Below are positions 1-9,649 of a stretch of 64,000 nt of DNA, piece after piece (positions within the stretch are counted from its first letter, which is position 1; each line of letters opens with the position of its first letter). The notes beneath the pieces were generated by a model. That model had not been told where the DNA came from. It did not search any database and saw only the letters and a program-made list of their open reading frames with translations. This stretch comes from Glebionis coronaria. Lineage: Eukaryota; Streptophyta; Magnoliopsida; Asterales; Asteraceae. Where the stretch lies: the NCBI GenBank assembly GCA_025667525.1, contig CM046882.1, forward strand, positions 26,315,394 through 26,379,393. The letters are read 5' to 3'. The position numbers and the translations under genes were made by a program.

Positions 1-932
1 CAAAGTTCCGGACGAAGTTAAAACTTCCGAACCAAAGGGATTCATTCGGAACTCCAAAGTTCCGAACCAAGGGTTTCATTCGGAAATTTTCAAAAGTTCC
101 GAATCAACTTAAAGTTCCGAATCAAGGAACAAAGTTCCGAATAAAGGCTTTTCATTCGGAAGTCATAAACTTCCGAGTCAAGGTTGTTCATTCGGAACGT
201 CCAAAAGTTCCGGATCAAGGGTCATCTTCCGACTCAAGGAAGGTTCATTCGGAAGTTCAAAACTTCCGAATCAAGAGCTTCATCCGGAAACTTCCGAATC
301 AAGGGGTGACCTAAAAGTTCCGAATCAAGGCAGATTTTACAAGTTCCGAATCAGTAAGTTCCGAACGAAGCATTGTTTTGGATAGGTGACATATTCAGAC
401 CAATTTGTTCCGGATCAAGGATTTTGGTAATATTCCAAGTGAAGAAGAATCATTTCAACCAAAGGTGACATTTAGGACGAGTGATTGTTCCAAACGAAGG
501 TTTATTCCGAATGAGCTGTATTCAGGTTCTTATTAGCTTTTATCTTTGATTTTTATTTTCAAGCTTTATTTTTCTTGTCTTTTATTTAATTGCACTTTAA
601 GATTATTTGCCTTAGTTTTATCTTAGACTTGCCTTAGTTTTAGTCGCACTTTAAGTTTGCCTTAGATAGATTTAAGTTTACGCCATTTACTTCAGTACCC
701 TTTAAGTTCAGTCTCGCTTTTAATTCTTGCACCTTTACGTTAATTAGACTTAGATTTACTTTAAGAGCACGTTCACTTTTAATTGTTTTGCACCTTTTAA
801 TTTTAAAACACTACAACGACACATCTTTGTTCCACCAAAATAAAACGAGGTCACACATAGAGAGCTAAGATCAATTCGATTAGACAGGAACACTAGAACG
901 ATAATTTTTATACGGGCAAAAGCCTTGTATCA
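1..932 (+). repeat. 5' LTR of Athila-like element, truncated by window start
   Basis: The segment matches 7433-8364 base for base without gaps, with 5 substitutions that I counted (positions 86, 118, 590, 659 and 817 approximately). It ends in TGTATCA, immediately before a primer-binding site. The first 1069 bases of the LTR lie outside the window, so promoter and TATA box are seen only in the 3' copy. The near identity of the two LTRs indicates a recent insertion. Confidence 0.93.
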
Positions 933-934
933 AA

Positions 935-952
935 TGGCGCCGCTGCCGGCTC
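935..952 (+). promoter_or_regulatory. Primer-binding site (tRNA-Asp-like)
   Basis: TGGCGCCGCTGCCGGC lies two bases after the LTR end. It closely resembles the TGGCGCCGTTGCCGG primer site, complementary to the tRNA-Asp 3' end, that is typical of Athila elements. Confidence 0.8.
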
Positions 953-1153
953 TTTTCGTAAAGATCAACAGTTTTCTGTGCTAGACACGTTGTTTTTTTG
1001 GGATCCGTTTACTTGTGAACGTTATTTTTCTTGCCTAAAAAATTCAAAAACCATAAAAATTAAAAATTTCAAAAATCCAAAAAGATTTTATCTTTATTGT
1101 GTATATATATTGTATTTGTGTTTGGTTTTGTTTTCTTTTGCATTTTCAGGTGT

Positions 1154-4100
1154 ATGCGTACTAGATCTTCTAATTATCAAGAGCCCGAGCCTCAAGAAGA
1201 TTTAGATATGGCAGGTGTTAACAACAACATTCCACCGAACCTGAATAATAATAATAACAACAATGCTCTTCCACAGCCCGATCTTCGGACCATGGAGGAA
1301 CTTTGTCAACCAACAATGTTTGGACGAGGAGGACCGATTGCGCCGATGCAAATCAACGCTCCTGAGTTTTCGTTGAAGCATCACATGATTCAGCAAGTAC
1401 AAACAAACCCATTTAGAGGATTGCCTGATGATGATGCCAACAAACACCTCGACAAGTTCATTACAATCACCCAAAGCATGAAGTTGCCTGGGGCCACAAT
1501 GGATGTACTCCACCTACAACTCTTCCCACATACTTTATCGCATCATGCCGAGAAATGGTTTGATCGTCTCCCGAAGAATTCTATTCACACTTGGGATGAC
1601 ATGACTCAACGCTTTCTATCGCGCTACTTTCCACCATCCATGGTCACAAGCCTTCGCAATCAGATCAGCGGTTTCATGCAAGATCCCGATGAATCTCTTT
1701 TTGATGCATGGGAGAGATATAATGTCTTGATCGACCGTTGTCCAAACCACAACATGCTTCCGGTCACCTTGATCGATACTTTCTACAACGGATTGACTTT
1801 TCGAGATCGTGATACGATCAATGCAGCCGCCGGTGGCACATTCATGAAAAGGAGACCCGAGGAGTGTAGAGAGTTAATTGAGAACATGACTACTCACCAC
1901 AAGAACTGGGATTCCTCTGCTTCTTCTAGGAACAACCCGAGAGTCAATGTTTCCTCAACCTCAGCAAACCCTGAGATGACCGAACTCACCCGCATGATGG
2001 CCGAAATGAGCAAAAGTATTACGCTTCTCGCTTCAAACCAACAACAACATCAAGTTAAAGCGGTTGCTAATCCTTGTGAAACATGTGGCGGCCCTCACTC
2101 ATACACCGATTGTCCTTCGACACAAGGAAATCCGGAAAATGTGTATGCAGCTTACGGTAATTATTCACCGGAAAATTACCAAGCTAGACAACAAGGGGAT
2201 AGAAATCTGCTGAGCTACCGTTCCAACAACTACCTTTCACCCGGTTTTTCTCCTCAAAACCAAAATCCCGCCAACAACTACAATAGAAGCAACCAAATCC
2301 CACCTCGTGCTTCTAACCCTTATCAACCACCCACCCAACAACACCCACCCATTAATCCCGATGTTGACACAATCATGAGAACTCAAGGTGAGCAAATCAA
2401 GAATCTACAGAGCCAAATAATTAATTTGAAAGGAGATATCTTGAAGCAAGGTAATGACATCAGAACCGAGGTTCGTGATAATCTTCAATCTTCCTTCATC
2501 ACTCAAACAACTGAATTAAAGAATCTATTGGCTAGTTTCTTGCCCGAAGCTCAACCTTCTTCTTCTTCGGGTTCTCTACCTTCAAACACCGTCCCCAATC
2601 CGCGAGCTAATGTGAGTGCTATAACTACGCGTAGTGGACTTACCATTGTCGATCCACCTATTCCACCACCATCATCCACACCTCCTCCACCACCATGTAT
2701 CCCTACTCCTCCTACACCTAGTAGTAGTGCACCATTACCGTCTCCGCCTCGTCATGACGATGTATCTCGGAAGGACCCTTCAACATCACAACCTTCACCA
2801 ACTACACCTTCACCTAACCCTTATCAACCTAGAATCCCATACCCTTCTCGCATAGGCAAGACAAACGAGCTAACCAAGAATGACTGTCAAGTATCAAAAT
2901 ATGTGGATATGCTATCTAAAATGACCATCAACATTAGCCTTGTTGAAGCACTTTGCCACATGCCGAAATTTGTCAAAGCATTCAAGGAATTGCTTAGCAA
3001 GAAGGAGAAACTGATTGAACTCGCCAACACACGATTAAATGAAAACTGCTCTGCAGTCCTTCTTAGAGAACTTCCAGAAAAACTTGGAGATCCCGGTCGT
3101 TTTGTGTTGCCTTGCGTGTTCAACAAAACTGAAGAATTTACTGCCCTCGCTGGTCTCGGGGCTAGTATTAATTTGATGCCACTTAGTGTTTGGAAAACAC
3201 TATCATTGCCCGACCTCATTCCAACAAAGATGACTCTCGAACTTGCAAATCGCACTCTCGCTTACCCCGTTGGTATAGCCGAAGACGTGTTTATCAAAGT
3301 TGGCACATTTACTTTCCTGGTCGATTTTGTCGTAGTCGATTATGAAATGGACCCTCGTATCCCTTTAATACTTGGTCGGCCATTCTTGAGAACCGGACGA
3401 GCTTTAGTAGATGTGGCCGAAGGTGAGTTAATCTTACGAGTCGGGGATGATTCAAAAGTTTTTAAAATGGGGAAGCTTACAGGCAAATCCTTTGGAGGCC
3501 GAGAATCAGTGAATATGATAAATGTGCTCGATGACTTTACCGTCTACGATAATCCTTTATTCGAGTCTTCCACTGATAATCCACTCTTTGAAGATGATGT
3601 GGATGATTCTCTTCCTACTTTGGACGCTTCTCCCATTTATGAGTCACCACCGGTCTTTGATGCTTATGATGATGATAATTCTAGCTCAGACTCGGATGAT
3701 TTTAATTTTACTTCTGAGTATCCCGAGCTGCCCACTTTCGATGATTTTGATGAGGCTGATACTCTATCGAGCGATTCTTCACATGATGAAGATCCTCCGC
3801 CATCACTCGATCCTACTTTGGACGATTATTCATTTGAGGAAGATTTCTCCGCATTTCTCAACACTTACTTCCCTCATGAGAGTGATGCTCCTCCTTTTGA
3901 CTTTGAAGATTATCGTCTTGATCCTACTTTGGATTTGAAGAGCATTTTGTCAAAGGAGAAGAAACCGGTCAACACCGAAATCCGTTGCACGTATGATTTG
4001 ACACCTCTTTGTCCCACTTCTGAGGACGAGGTTGTGCTTCTTTGCAGATCTTCTTCACACTCGGCTGAGCCTGAGTGCTATTTTCCCCTAAAGGAAAAGG

Positions 4101-4351
4101 TGTTCGACCCCGGTATTGAAATCTTTAAGCCATCTCAGTATCCACCTGATGAATTAAAAGGAAATATCTTTGGAAATTTTGAAGACATGCTTGCTCCACT
4201 TCAACTTTGCTTCCACCGTGCTCCATCACTGCTTAAGGGAACCTTACCACTTCTCTTTTGGCTTGCCTTGTTCGCCTTAAGCTCGTTCTTATTGATGGAT
4301 GAAAACTATGTCTTTGATCCTGGTGGATTTGTTTCATGCTACTTCCGTTGA
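1154..4351 (+). CDS. Athila-type Gag-protease polyprotein without reverse transcriptase
   Basis: Single uninterrupted frame of about 1,065 residues. I start at ATG 1154 (MRTRSSNYQ) because a strong pyrimidine-rich acceptor TTTTGCATTTTCAG ends just upstream, which suggests a spliced leader; the frame itself is open from 1097. A Retrotrans_gag-like region spans about residues 55-190, and a CX2CX3HX4C zinc knuckle lies at 2075-2113 (residues 308-320). A proline-rich linker follows, then an aspartic-protease-like domain around residues 610-770 with the ILGRPFL block. The expected DLGAS active site reads GLGAS (codon 3152-3154), so the catalytic Asp is lost. The protein then runs into an Asp/Ser-rich acidic region (about residues 795-930) and ends with a hydrophobic stretch (LPLLFWLALFALSSFLL). 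Reverse transcriptase, RNase H and integrase are absent. It probably forms particles but must borrow pol in trans. Confidence 0.9.
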   Translation: MRTRSSNYQEPEPQEDLDMAGVNNNIPPNLNNNNNNNALPQPDLRTMEELCQPTMFGRGGPIAPMQINAPEFSLKHHMIQQVQTNPFRGLPDDDANKHLDKFITITQSMKLPGATMDVLHLQLFPHTLSHHAEKWFDRLPKNSIHTWDDMTQRFLSRYFPPSMVTSLRNQISGFMQDPDESLFDAWERYNVLIDRCPNHNMLPVTLIDTFYNGLTFRDRDTINAAAGGTFMKRRPEECRELIENMTTHHKNWDSSASSRNNPRVNVSSTSANPEMTELTRMMAEMSKSITLLASNQQQHQVKAVANPCETCGGPHSYTDCPSTQGNPENVYAAYGNYSPENYQARQQGDRNLLSYRSNNYLSPGFSPQNQNPANNYNRSNQIPPRASNPYQPPTQQHPPINPDVDTIMRTQGEQIKNLQSQIINLKGDILKQGNDIRTEVRDNLQSSFITQTTELKNLLASFLPEAQPSSSSGSLPSNTVPNPRANVSAITTRSGLTIVDPPIPPPSSTPPPPPCIPTPPTPSSSAPLPSPPRHDDVSRKDPSTSQPSPTTPSPNPYQPRIPYPSRIGKTNELTKNDCQVSKYVDMLSKMTINISLVEALCHMPKFVKAFKELLSKKEKLIELANTRLNENCSAVLLRELPEKLGDPGRFVLPCVFNKTEEFTALAGLGASINLMPLSVWKTLSLPDLIPTKMTLELANRTLAYPVGIAEDVFIKVGTFTFLVDFVVVDYEMDPRIPLILGRPFLRTGRALVDVAEGELILRVGDDSKVFKMGKLTGKSFGGRESVNMINVLDDFTVYDNPLFESSTDNPLFEDDVDDSLPTLDASPIYESPPVFDAYDDDNSSSDSDDFNFTSEYPELPTFDDFDEADTLSSDSSHDEDPPPSLDPTLDDYSFEEDFSAFLNTYFPHESDAPPFDFEDYRLDPTLDLKSILSKEKKPVNTEIRCTYDLTPLCPTSEDEVVLLCRSSSHSAEPECYFPLKEKVFDPGIEIFKPSQYPPDELKGNIFGNFEDMLAPLQLCFHRAPSLLKGTLPLLFWLALFALSSFLLMDENYVFDPGGFVSCYFR

Positions 4352-6350
4352 TGATCAAGGTCGAGTCAGGCTCACGACTCGGTTAACAAAAATCAAGCGC
4401 TTCTTGGGAGGCAACCCATGCATCTATCTTTCCGCTTTCTATATCATAAGTGTAGGGGGGACCCTTTGGATTGCTATTTCCTCTCCTCACTTCTTAATCA
4501 GGGATTCGAGCTTCAATGATCCACTCTTGATGATTCTTGACGACCCGTGATTCCGTGTTCTATTTCTTCCCGGTTCTATCCTAAACTCTTTTCGATTCAC
4601 TATTTTATATATTTTCTCAAATATTAAAATAGGAATCTCTTTAGTTATCCTTTCCTTAGCAAGATTTAAACAACGTGCACAATGTCCTAAGTGTAGGGGA
4701 GCTTACTCCCACATGCTTAAACATTGAGGACAATGTTTATCTTAAGTGTAGGGGGGACTTCTATCGAAGTTAAGTGGTCTTTTCCTTGTATTTGTCCTCA
4801 TTTTAACCGGAAAATCAATTTTTCGACATTTTTCAAAATTTTTGATCTATTTTGGCCTATTAGTTGTTATCTTTGTATAGTTATTTCCTTTCTTTGCTAG
4901 AATAAATGTTTAATAAGTGGTTTTAATTTTCAAACGTTGTGAATCTTTTGACTCAATCCGAGTTTACTCTAGCTAGTATCCTTAACGTGTTTAAGTCAAG
5001 TTTTGCTAGGCTTTTATATAGGGAGCTATAAAACGCGAAAGTCTTAACTCTCAGGGGTTAAGAACAAGAACTTTTCGCAAGTTCCTATAATTGATCCTAG
5101 AGAGTCGTTTATCAAGGGAACTTTAAGATGCGATTTCTAAACTTGAAAAAGTCTAAGAATTTGCAAGATCCTATAGGCGACTCGAAAACCCAAAACTTTG
5201 ATTTAATAGGCTAAGTATCCACGAGTCTCATTACTTAAGATTTTAAACTGTGGAGAACGAGAGATGATAGAGCCAATTATAAGTTCGGTATTCTTTCATG
5301 AATTTATGTGAGTTAATTATGAGCCTATTCTCCCATCGCTTGCTAATAATTTATTTGCTAATAAATAAGGTTGTACGATTTGAAAAGTTACTTAGCTTCT
5401 AGCCCCAGATCGTTTAAAAGTTGCTCGGTAATGACGAGAGTTCATAGCCAAGGCATAACTTATGAAGCGGGGCGCGAAGATTGGCGAGTCCGAAAAGGCC
5501 CTAACAAGGCATGAGGGCTATATTTTGTTGCTAAAGATCCAAAGTGATGTGAAGAATCATTTATCGAAAATCAATATGAAGGATCGAGACACACGACGTA
5601 AAGCAAAATTCCCCAAAAGTCATGAAGAAGTGTATCCGAAAAGACCCTAACAAGGTATGAGGATAAATAGATCCAAGTCATAAAAGGAGGCGGATCGTTG
5701 TATATCAAAGTCCAAAATAAAGATTGGAGAAAAATGAAGAAGTCGTGGTCCAAGTATGAATCTCTCAAAACTTTAAGTGAAGAAATTCCAATTATGAAGA
5801 GAATACCATTATTTCATGAACGTCTCTCAAGATTTGAAGTATGAAGTCGCTGCCAAATATCGGCCCGAGAAAGGTCTCAAATCGCGAACCAAGTTATGCC
5901 AAGATATGAACTTTTTGATATCCCGAGAAGCAGTTTTAAAAGATTTGGTCCTTTAGCTAACTATTGATTAAATCGTGCACTTTATTTTCAGACTAAATAA
6001 TTATCGAAATAAGTCAAACAATGCATCTTCGTGATCATTCAAGACAAATAATAAAATATAAGAGATACCCATAGGAATAAGGGAGTCTAAGTGAGTAATT
6101 GGCCCACATGAGTTCGTGATAGTCTACTAACTTATAATAACAATGATCTCGTTTTTAAGCTTGGTTTGGAGAAAGTGAAAACTTGAGGATGATGATTATT
6201 CATAACATTTTCAAAACCCAAGGTATGCTTTTGATTTCTTTATTTTGTATGTTTTCAATTTTCTATCTCTTTAATAAAGGCCAGCGTGGATTGATTATGA
6301 TGAAAAGTGCTTTGTAACTAATGCATTGCATGAGGACATTGCAATGGTCA
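4352..6350 (+). other. Noncoding 3' internal region of the Athila-like element
   Basis: No supported gene; short ORFs here have no recognisable domain. The stretch holds three internal copies of AGTGTAGGGG(GG) at 4449-4460, 4690-4699 and 4745-4756, each like the true polypurine tract at 6351-6360. Otherwise it is A+T-rich. Confidence 0.6.
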
Positions 6351-6360
6351 AGTGTAGGGG
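6351..6360 (+). promoter_or_regulatory. Polypurine tract
   Basis: AGTGTAGGGG lies three bases before the TG that opens the 3' LTR at 6364. It is the expected plus-strand priming site and repeats the motif seen three times further upstream. Confidence 0.65.
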
Positions 6361-6866
6361 ATTTGATAGGTGTGTAAACACCCATCTTTTCTACCACTTA
6401 ATTACAATAATAACCGGACCTAAACGTGTATTTTATGTCTTTTATGTCGGAATTATGCGTGGTTTGTGTTTTTGTTGTGATTTAGGATGAAAAGGTGAAA
6501 AGTGGAGAAAACACGGACATTCACGGGCATTTACGGACTTTTATTGAAGAAAAGGATGAAAGACGAAGTCAAGAAGTCAGGAGTGCAAAAAGAACGGAAG
6601 TCCACGACCAATTCTGAAGATTTATCGAAGAAAAAGTCAAAAGACGGAAGTTTATCAAAAGCCGAAGAATTCAAGTCTATTTTATTGAAGAATTTAAAGA
6701 CAAGTTCAAAAGAAATCCCGAAGTCAAAAGTCCCTTAAGTCCAAGATTAAAGAAGATTAGAAGAAAAGGACTAAGTACGCAATTAATGAAGATTAAAAGA
6801 AGGAGGGACTTAATTATGCAATTAAGAGAAAAGGAAAGAGGGGAGGAAGCTTCCTTAATCCTCCCC

Positions 6867-6875
6867 TATAAATAG
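6867..6875 (+). promoter_or_regulatory. TATA box of the LTR promoter
   Basis: TATAAATAG after a CCTCCCC stretch is a strong plant TATA match inside the LTR. It would drive element transcription from about 6900. Confidence 0.6.
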
Positions 6876-7317
6876 TTTAGGATTAGTCATTTTTCATGTT
6901 GTTGGCTAAGGTGACAATTAGTCTTCCACCATTTAAATACTTGTCATTTACTTTTCATGTCATTTAAATTCATGTTATGCACCTTAATTACCATTTAATT
7001 CCAAGTAAGTTTTCATTTTAATTCTTGTCAAATCTTTATTTTATCTTGTCAATCTCTTATCTACCTTTCTTATTCTTTGATTTGTTGTGTTTATGTTTAA
7101 GTTCATGCTTTTATTTTGATCCACAGTGGTTTTTGATTATTGTGGTAAAAGTTGTTTGATTTCATGTTTTTAATTGTTTGTTGATGCTTATTCATTGAAT
7201 CGTTACTGTTTATATTCATACTTGTGTTTGATTTTGGTTACTTTTTGTTTATATCTGCTACTGTATCTATCTCCTTGTTCTTCGGGGGTTTTTGCTTTGT
7301 TTCTGATATTTCCAGGA

Positions 7318-7800
7318 GAAGTTCCGAACCAAAGAAGGAGGGAAGAGCTCATTCGGAACTCCCAAAGTTCCGAATCAAGGTTTCATCCGGAACTCCAAAA
7401 GTTCCGAACCAAGCTTGTTCATCCGGAACTTTCAAAGTTCCGGACGAAGTTAAAACTTCCGAACCAAAGGGATTCATTCGGAACTCCAAAGTTCCGAACC
7501 AAGGGTTTCATTCGGAACTTTTCAAAAGTTCCGAATCAACTTAAAGTTCTGAATCAAGGAACAAAGTTCCGAATAAAGGCTTTTCATTCGGAAGTCATAA
7601 ACTTCCGAGTCAAGGTTGTTCATTCGGAACGTCCAAAAGTTCCGGATCAAGGGTCATCTTCCGACTCAAGGAAGGTTCATTCGGAAGTTCAAAACTTCCG
7701 AATCAAGAGCTTCATCCGGAAACTTCCGAATCAAGGGGTGACCTAAAAGTTCCGAATCAAGGCAGATTTTACAAGTTCCGAATCAGTAAGTTCCGAACGA
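7318..7800 (+). repeat. Degenerate array of TTCCGAA-type short repeats in LTR leader
   Basis: More than twenty copies of AGTTCCGAAnCAAGG-like and CATTCGGAAC-like units alternate with irregular spacing of about 15-35 bp. TTCCGAA and TTCGGAA are reverse complements, so transcripts can fold locally. The same array is at 1-370 in the 5' LTR. Confidence 0.8.
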
Positions 7801-8548
7801 AGCATTGTTTTGGATAGGTGACATATTCAGACCAATTTGTTCCGGATCAAGGATTTTGGTAATATTCCAAGTGAAGAAGAATCATTTCAACCAAAGGTGA
7901 CATTTAGGACGAGTGATTGTTCCAAACGAAGGTTTATTCCGAATGAGCTGTATTCAGGTTCTTATTAGCTTTTATCTTTGATTTTTATTTTCAAGCTTTA
8001 TTTTTCTTGTCTTTTATTTAATCGCACTTTAAGATTATTTGCCTTAGTTTTATCTTAGACTTGCCTTAGTTTTAGTCGCACTTTAAGTTTACCTTAGATA
8101 GATTTAAGTTTACGCCATTTACTTCAGTACCCTTTAAGTTCAGTCTCGCTTTTAATTCTTGCACCTTTACGTTAATTAGACTTAGATTTACTTTAAGAGC
8201 ACGTTCACTTTTAATTGTTTTGCACCTTTTAATTTTAAAACACTACAAAGACACATCTTTGTTCCACCAAAATAAAACGAGGTCACACATAGAGAGCTAA
8301 GATCAATTCGATTAGACAGGAACACTAGAACGATAATTTTTATACGGGCAAAAGCCTTGTATCAGTAATCATTATGTTTTAGGTGATTTGTAGACTTGTT
8401 TTATATGTTTTTTTTCATATAGGAAGTTGATTGCTTATGTAACTGACAAAAATATATGATTCACCTACAATTTTTTTCTACATGAATATTTTTTTGAAAT
8501 AATAAAATTTACCAAAAAAACCTTTTACCTAAACAAATATTATGTAAC

Positions 8549-8924
8549 TGGTGTCATCGCCAAATTGTTTTGGCGGGGGTGTGCTTATTTCATCTGGCAA
8601 GAACGAAATGAACGGTTGTTCAAGGGTACGAAGAAGTCGGTGAAGCAAGTTGTTGACTACATTTTGAGCTCGGTTCGTCTAAAGATTCTATCGTGTCGTT
8701 TCAAAAAATTTAGGAAAGATGAACTGTTTGTGTCGCTTGATGTAATTTTCATGTAATAGTTTGTCTTTAGGTTCGTTAGTTTTCATTTGGCATGTCAAAT
8801 AATTATGTAGTTGTTCAAGTTTAGCTTGAGGTTAATGGGGTACTTCAACCTTATTCCATTGTACATATTGATTTTTGGGTTATTAATATATTTTACCGGG
8901 GTAAGTCTCTTTTACAAAAAAAAA
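8549..8924 (+). mobile_element. 5'-truncated LINE insertion
   Basis: The insert starts in the middle of a reading frame (IAKLFWRGCAYFIWQERNE...) that resembles the extreme C terminus of plant LINE ORF2, with the W-x2-RN signature downstream of the RT zinc knuckle. The frame stops at 8756, then comes a 3' UTR and a terminal A run. Flanking copies of AAATATTATGTAAC (8535-8548 and 8922-8935) are the target duplication. Truncation at the 5' end plus poly(A) plus duplication is the signature of target-primed reverse transcription. Confidence 0.85.
8552..8756 (+). pseudogene. LINE ORF2 C-terminal fragment
   Basis: About 67 codons in frame from the truncation point to a TAA/TAG stop. Only the tail of the reverse transcriptase polyprotein remains, with no catalytic motif, so it is not functional. 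The initiating TTG at 8565 has no meaning as a start. Confidence 0.75.
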
Positions 8925-9207
8925 TATTATGTAACCGGAATAAAGAATTCAATCTGAGTCCGGGCCAAACCCACCGAACGTGCATATCATAATTATATAT
9001 GTGCTTTACAGTCTGTGAAATGACTATCGTTATTTATAGTCACATTTTTTCTTCTAGAAGCACAAGTGCATAACTTGCATTACAATGCATAAAAAAGATA
9101 CTCTTACCATGCATAACAACAATTAGATCATTTTTAGTATTATCAATTACGGTCAGCAAGCATCTTTGTTATTTATACTATATATAATCTATATATAAAG
9201 GGTTTTA

Positions 9208-9485
9208 TTTAACGGCAGTTTGGTGCAGCGGAGTATCTTGCATGCCACCGAGGCATCAAGTCCCTCGATCTGAGTTTGAATCATCTCACGAAGAGAATAT
9301 CAACCCCCATGATAGCCATCCAGTTTCCTATTAAGGGGCTTCAAGGCATTGCGATGGGATTCAAACTCGGCTGCCAATTCTAGCAAAATCCCCCACATGG
9401 GAATGACAGGAGTCGAACCTCTGACCTCTCCTACATAGAGACTATAACCAAATGCATCCATCCAAATGAGATAGACTTTATTTGC
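9208..9485. mobile_element. SINE-like element with two opposed tRNA-like promoters
   Basis: A 278-bp insert is flanked by a perfect 16-bp direct duplication TATATAAAGGGTTTTA (9192-9207 and 9486-9501). On the plus strand it opens with an A-box-like TGGTGCAGCGG and a B-box-like GAGTTTGAATC about 50 bases on. On the minus strand from the other end there is a good B box, GGTTCGACTCC (9410-9420). It has no terminal inverted repeats and no clear poly(A). A composite of two tRNA-derived SINE heads is the best reading; orientation is uncertain. Confidence 0.6.
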
Positions 9486-9649
9486 TATATAAAGGGTTTT
9501 AAAAGTGAACATTTTTTCTGAGGGAATTTTTAATCTATAAAGCAAATAACTTAACAGGTTATGGGTTTGACTATTGGATCAATTAAATCAATTCACGAAT
9601 AACAGGTTTAACTACCAAATCAATCCGGTCGAATCGATCATAAGTTTTT

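Larger units (their letters stand above)
933..8364 (+). mobile_element. Athila-like TR-GAG retrotransposon (Ty3/Gypsy, non-autonomous)
   Basis: Order: 5' LTR, tRNA-Asp-like primer site, Gag-protease ORF, noncoding 4352-6350, polypurine tract, 3' LTR. The coordinates start after the truncated 5' LTR. The internal domain is about 5.4 kb and each LTR about 2.0 kb. No RT, RNase H or integrase motifs occur in any frame between the Gag stop and the 3' LTR. The pattern matches terminal-repeat retrotransposons with a GAG domain. The target duplication cannot be checked because the left flank is outside the window; the right flank begins GTAAT. Confidence 0.88.
6364..8364 (+). repeat. 3' LTR, 2001 bp
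   Basis: Begins TGATAGGTGTG and ends TTGTATCA (TG...CA). A TATA box (TATAAATAG, 6867-6875) puts the transcription start near 6900, so the LTR has about 0.5 kb of U3 and a very long transcribed R/U5. The part from about 7318 to 7800 is a dense array of short TTCCGAA/TTCGGAA-centred repeats. ORFs through this array are repeat translation, not genes. Confidence 0.92.

Noticed and set aside
6502..6738. 78-residue Lys-rich ORF in the LTR
   Set aside because: It lies in U3 upstream of the TATA box, has biased composition and no domain.
7174..7746. 190-residue ORF in the 3' LTR
   Set aside because: It translates the TTCCGAA short-repeat array and has no domain; the open frame follows from the repeat composition.
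7318..7800. Heat-shock elements in the LTR (GAAnnTTC)
   Set aside because: The common core is TTCCGAA with one base between TTC and GAA, not two. Only a chance GAACTTTC fits, and the array lies downstream of the TATA box.
9210..9290. Functional tRNA gene
   Set aside because: A- and B-box-like motifs are present but no cloverleaf or proper acceptor stem can be formed; the segment lies within a duplicated-target insertion.
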